From positions 1,055,445 through 1,119,444 of the forward strand of contig JAQFVV010006216.1 of assembly GCA_028023455.1 (NCBI GenBank): a stretch of DNA of 64,000 nucleotides, written 5' to 3'. Within the stretch, counting starts at the first letter, position 1, and each line of letters begins with the position of its first letter. A program made the position numbers and the translations under genes. Positions 59,357-64,000 of the stretch are shown here, piece by piece. The notes under the pieces were generated by a model. It made no database searches and was not told where the DNA came from. It saw only the letters and a list, made by a program, of their open reading frames with translations. This DNA comes from Epiperipatus broadwayi (lineage: Eukaryota; Onychophora; Udeonychophora; Euonychophora; Peripatidae).

Positions 59357-59712
59357 TGATTAATTTTATCCATTATATTTCCATATGTATTAATAATCTG
59401 ACCAAAGTATTTGTAACTGTTAACTTCTTCTAACTCATCATAATCAAACTTTATTTTCATATTTTGAGAAGATCTATTAAACATTACTTTAGTCTTTTTA
59501 ACATTTATCTTTAGTCCTACTTTCCTACTTTCATCAGATAACTTCTGCAACATTTTCTGTAGCTCTAAAGCATTATTTGCAAAAATAACTACATCATCTG
59601 CAAAATCTAAATGACTTAAATAATCTCCATTTACTTTCACTTCTTCAGCCTCCCATTTTAATCCACAAAATACTTCTTGCAGCACTGCAGTAAAAAGTTT
59701 ATCAAATTCCTA
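59357..59712 (-). pseudogene. RTE-type LINE reverse transcriptase fragment
   Basis: On the minus strand the frame (59685-59347) contains LQEVFCGLKWEAEEVKVNG, LSHLDFADDVVIFANNALEL (motif C with both Asp), GLKINVKKTKVMF, and NSYKYFGQIINTYGNIMDKI. It closely matches the RTE copy at 19480-19805 and is uninterrupted where that copy has a frameshift at about 19690-19700, so it shows what the family sequence should be there. Both its ends are missing; the 3' end stops exactly at the R55 repeat boundary. Confidence 0.85.
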
Positions 59713-62055
59713 AAAAGCTGTTATACTTTTGATATAATTTTTTAAGATTAACCAATAATTTAGAAAACTCTAGAATAATAGTAAAATAAACTCACAAAAT
59801 AAATCTTTTTAGCATACATCTTACCAATTCCATTTCTTGAACACAAAAATTATAAACATATTTATAATATCATAACTAATATTAAAATAATATACAATAC
59901 CTAATTATATATATATTAAATTTATTAAGTGCAAGCAGATGATATAATAATAACATGAAAGATTAAAACCTTTGACAGATGAACTTTAAAAATGCTTATG
60001 TGACAGCCTAATTATATAGTACATAAATTGTCACTATTAAATAGTTTTAAATACATTCAAAAAATATATGTCCATGTTAAATATAATACCATTCTTCAAC
60101 TTAAAGACCAATGTTCTTTTTTTTAATAAGGCAAATTATCTCTTTTGTTCAAATCCTTTTTTTATAATTTTCTTTGGATGATACAGTGAACAGATAGTCA
60201 TTTATTAAGGCAGAGCAAACACAAATATGAAGATTTGTAATAAAATTCCTTGAAAAATGTTCACAATGAAATTTAACAAATTTAGAAGTGAATGGCAAGA
60301 GCTGACAGCAGATTATTCAAATAGCATAGTTTCTTTTATAATGTATTTCAATGGCAATGAGAATCCAAGAAGTAATGAGCAAAAAAATAATATTAATTAT
60401 CAACTGTTTTTCATAAAGTTTCATAATATAAGTTGATATTTTAGCATTAAGATGACACACGCTTAAATTAATTCTTTCTTTTTTAAATATAATGCAATAT
60501 ATTTAAAGCAGTAAGCAATTTGTAAAGCTACTCAAATAGATAAATAAATGAACTTGAGATGAATAGCCATGTTAACACAACATTAGTTTATTCCTTTTAA
60601 GATAAAAATATTTGAATAAAGTCTTTTCTTTAAGACATTTAATAAGTTGATTTTTATGACTACTTATCATTATAGTTTGATAGTATAAGTTCAAATAATT
60701 AACACTTCTGTTTTTAATAAATTTAATCCTTTGATAACAGTCCATTATTTTCATAGTTAAATTTAGCACAAATATAATAATTTCCTCAATGATTTAAATT
60801 ATTATTAATAATTAATTTAAAGAGTAATTAAATTATCAAAGATAATTATGATAGCAAAAAGTTTGAAGTTGACTAATATTTGAATACAATAATAAAGTAA
60901 TATACTCTTCATTACATGCATTGTTTTCTATTGCTTCTTTTAAAAATTACTAGGTGTTTTAAACATTTTTATAAGATCTATTGTTTGACAAGCTAGATGA
61001 AACATATACTTTAAGAGTAATATTGTAATTGATTACTCTTTAACTTTTTATTCAGCTATGGAGATGATAAAAAATAAAACTTAAAACTTTTAAATTGACT
61101 TAAAAAAATAGTTAAATACAACCAGTGAATTTAAATTCAAAACAAAAATGAAGTTAAAATTAATTAATAAAAGAGAATACCTACTCTTTTTATATTAGTG
61201 TGTATGTTTTCTTTATATACACATGCACATTAAGATCTTCCACTGCATTTTTGTACCTAAACCAAGTCCCCTCCAGGTATTCATTATAATATTTAAATTA
61301 ATAGCACATTATTGACTTTCACAATTGATTACTTTAACCTTGACCTTTATTAGTCCAGATGATTTAATCACATGATATCTAGACAATAATAAACTTGGCT
61401 AATTACAATTTTATTAACTCTATTTAATTAATTAAACAAATTATTTATTTTAACTCAGATAAAACTATTCATTTATTTTCAAATTAAACATTTGTTTACT
61501 TAAGTACACTATTTTCACTATATTTACTCTTTTACTTTATTCTAATAAAAAGCTTTTAATATTGGAAATTCATTTGATATACATTTATTTAAAAACTACA
61601 TTTATTTTTAATAAATCTTTTTAACTTTCAATATTTCACATGCATGCTCCAAATACTCAGACACAAACATGTACATTAAATATTGTTATAAATTTAAAAC
61701 AATGAAAAGAAATTAGTTACTAATATTTCAAACCAATTGAAATTAGATTTATCCCTATTAAGTATACTAAATACCCATTTTTAATTTTGACATTCTAATA
61801 GAGCTAAATAACCACTTTTATATAGATAAAATAACTTTATCTATTACATTTATTTGAAACATAATAAACACTAGATTAACTTTTTTTTAATTTCAAACTA
61901 TTAATTTTAGTCTTTTGAGCAAATATTGATTAATTTTTTTTAAATAATTAAGAGCTAGCTAAGTTGAACCAGATTATTTTAATTCATATTACTAAAATAT
62001 TTAGCTTAAGATTTTTATTATAATAGTACTAATAAGAAAATTTACTTATTATAAT
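59713..62055. other. AT-rich sequence, no gene recognised
   Basis: Nothing supported here. Confidence 0.4.
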
Positions 62056-62270
62056 CTATAAAAAAAATTTTTTTAATGCTTTCACCCATTTGACTTTCAG
62101 ACAATAGAGAAATGTCTTTTGGCCAATTTGCCCCCGGTGAATTTTTTCGTAAGTATTATATATTAAAATGCATGTAAAACAGTGTATTTTATTATATTTT
62201 TTTTCTGAAAAAAGTGCAAAATTCAAAATTTCTGCTCTTACAATTGACATAAGCCATGCTCTGACATGTT

Positions 62271-62306
62271 CAGCTATTGTCTTCTGACAAGGCTGTAAAA
62301 CGTTCA
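62271..62306 (+). ncRNA. Hammerhead-like vestige
   Basis: TTGTCTTCTGACAAGGCTGT followed by AAAACGTTCAGC resembles the core region of PLE hammerheads (CUGANGA, a short stem, GAAACGUUC). However, the core has CTGACAA, and GAAA is replaced by TAAAA. No PLE coding sequence is adjacent. The overlapping minus-strand open frame (62056-62340, 94 codons) has no recognisable domain. Very tentative. Confidence 0.15.
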
Positions 62307-62340
62307 GCATTTTATGACATTGAAGTTTCCAATGATGCAA

Positions 62341-63908
62341 AGATATGTTTCTTTGTGAAATTATTATGGTTTTAGATTTTTTTAACTAATTTGAACTATA
62401 TTTATTAGATATCAAGAAATAAAAATTATTAATAACATTTTGACTTGAAATACTTTATTTTCAATAATGTAATGTTATATTAGCAACTAACATAAATATG
62501 ACCTGAAGCAAATTAAAAAATTTTACTTCTGACATAAACAAGCTATTTTATTTACAAGTAAGAAAATATCAAGAAAATATCACAATTTTGCAATAAATAT
62601 TCATGAAATGTAATCTTTTAAAGCAAAATTCGTTAGATATTAGAGAAATAAATAAATGTTCATTCAGATTCTTAAAAATAATGAGAAATGAAAAATATTT
62701 CATTGATTTTATAAACTGAAAATAATCTTTCTAGAAACTATGACATCTAACATCTTTTGTTTTGATTATGGTCACATTCTTTTAATATTTACAGAAACAA
62801 AATGTGAACATTTAAAATTTATTAGACAAAAATATCTTTCAAATGAAGTTAAATTTATTATTTTCCGACATGTAATAATTATTTTATCATATATTTTACA
62901 TTGACCATGTAGACAAACAAAAATGTCAGAAATAGCTAAATACGGTAGGGTTAAAACATATATTTAACCCACAGAATAACCTTTTTGCATTTTTCTAACA
63001 TTTTCACAGATTTCTTTGTTCTCATTAGATTTAAGCTTTCAACTTACACTTTAATATTAAACTATTGTAAAGTGATGCACAGTCCTTGTAAATTTAACTC
63101 ATAAATGTCTTAAAACAACAAATAAGAACTGTATAAAGTTTAATTAGGCAGCTAACATCTAAAACACATTATTAATTAGATAATGTCAAATATCACTATA
63201 TATATATACACGCACATATGAAAGGGGAAATTATTTTAAAGAATTAGAAATATTATTCCCATGAACAATTTTTAAGGAATGAAATATGTTTATGTACACA
63301 TATATTGTACCGGTTATACTTAAACAAATATTTAGACTTTTCCAATGCATGAAAAATTCAATAATTTACAACTGTAACTTAACAAATATAATAATGAACT
63401 CACATCAAATCAAGTCACATATTTGCAACTAAGTATTGGAAAAGAATGAAAAAGAGTTTTTGTTGTTGTTTATAGAACATGAAAGCTGGACAATAGTTGT
63501 TTTTTGATAATGGTGTCCAGCAAAGAAGAAAAATTTTAAAAAAAGGCCATTCTTATTCCTTATTATTCTATTTTACCTATTTTAATTGCTGATGAGAAAA
63601 AGTATGGAAGTCACAGTTTAGTAACGCAATATGGTAAGGCATAAAAAATGGATGAATTATTTATTTAAAGATTTACCAAGAATTATAAACTTTAATTACA
63701 ATAGAATTTAAGTAAACTTACAATAGAATCATAAACTGTAAAGATTGCATATTTTAATAAAGCTTTTAAAAATACAAACTAACTAAATATGAATTGAAAT
63801 TTGGAAAATAACTGATTGTGTCATTATTTAAGAAATGTATATAACACATCATATATCTATATATATGAATTGCAAACAATAGCATTCTTTATTTCTCTCA
63901 TGAACTTC
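62341..63908. other. AT-rich sequence, no gene recognised
   Basis: Nothing supported here. Confidence 0.4.
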
Positions 63909-64000
63909 AATAAATATCTCAAATGGAATTATCGTGAATTTTAATAAATATCTCAAATGGAATTATTGTGATCTTTAATAAATATCTCAAGTGGAATTAT
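63909..64000. repeat. 34-bp tandem repeat, continuing past the window end
   Basis: AATAAATATCTCAAATGGAA begins at 63909, 63943 and 63977, giving exact 34-bp spacing. The third unit has one change (AAGTGG) and is cut by the window edge. Confidence 0.92.

Noticed and set aside
62056-62340. 94-codon minus-strand open frame
   Set aside because: No recognisable domain; it overlaps a hammerhead-like vestige and lies in AT-rich DNA where frames of this length occur by chance.

Overview
This window is strongly AT-rich eukaryotic DNA, roughly three quarters A+T by eye, with long (TA)n, (TG)n and trinucleotide runs. It looks like intergenic or intronic DNA of an invertebrate animal. The element mix points that way: an RTE-type LINE, a CR1/L2-type LINE whose ORF1 carries an SGNH esterase, Penelope-like elements (PLEs) with a GIY-YIG nuclease, Ty3/Gypsy relics, a mariner relic and tRNA-derived SINEs. 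I cannot name the species. I see no bacterial operon, CRISPR array, rRNA gene or convincing functional tRNA. The only candidate for host coding sequence is one short, unusually GC-rich open stretch near 2.1-2.27 kb.

Layout. 0-3.5 kb: a ~110-bp tandem repeat, the candidate terminal exon and an unassigned ORF. 4.1-7.1 kb: a decayed Ty3/Gypsy element on the plus strand (gag, zinc knuckle, protease, integrase, 3' LTR) with its reverse transcriptase gone; a second copy of its LTR lies at 32.2-33.2 kb. 7.7-8.5 kb: a (TA)n run beside a fold-back repeat. 10.2 and 21.4 kb: tRNA-derived SINEs. 13.3-14.9 kb: a very large inverted repeat, with a small near-perfect hairpin element inserted in one arm only. 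16.8-20.3 kb: two RTE fragments around a dispersed repeat. 23.2-24.8 kb: the 5' half of an esterase-bearing LINE, abutting a minus-strand Ty3/Gypsy element (24.8-28.2 kb) that has a long LTR (28.7-31.1 kb) and a doubled LTR-end/primer-binding region. 38.3-40.4 kb: the 5' half of another LINE. 41.2 kb: the N-terminal half of a mariner transposase. 46.4-52.6 kb: a PLE cluster in which copy 1 is split by a ~2-kb LTR-like insertion with a 6-bp target duplication, and copy 2 is much better preserved and carries a short inverted copy of its own 3' end at its 5' boundary. 55.8-59.7 kb: two copies of a ~686-bp repeat, the second abutting a minus-strand RTE fragment. The remainder is plain AT-rich sequence.

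The genes do not form a working pathway; nearly all are dead transposon genes. The interest lies in nested insertions that can be dated against each other inside the window, in fold-back structures that could yield long double-stranded RNA, and in a possible hammerhead ribozyme remnant downstream of one PLE. All comparisons were made by reading the sequence; nothing was searched against a database.
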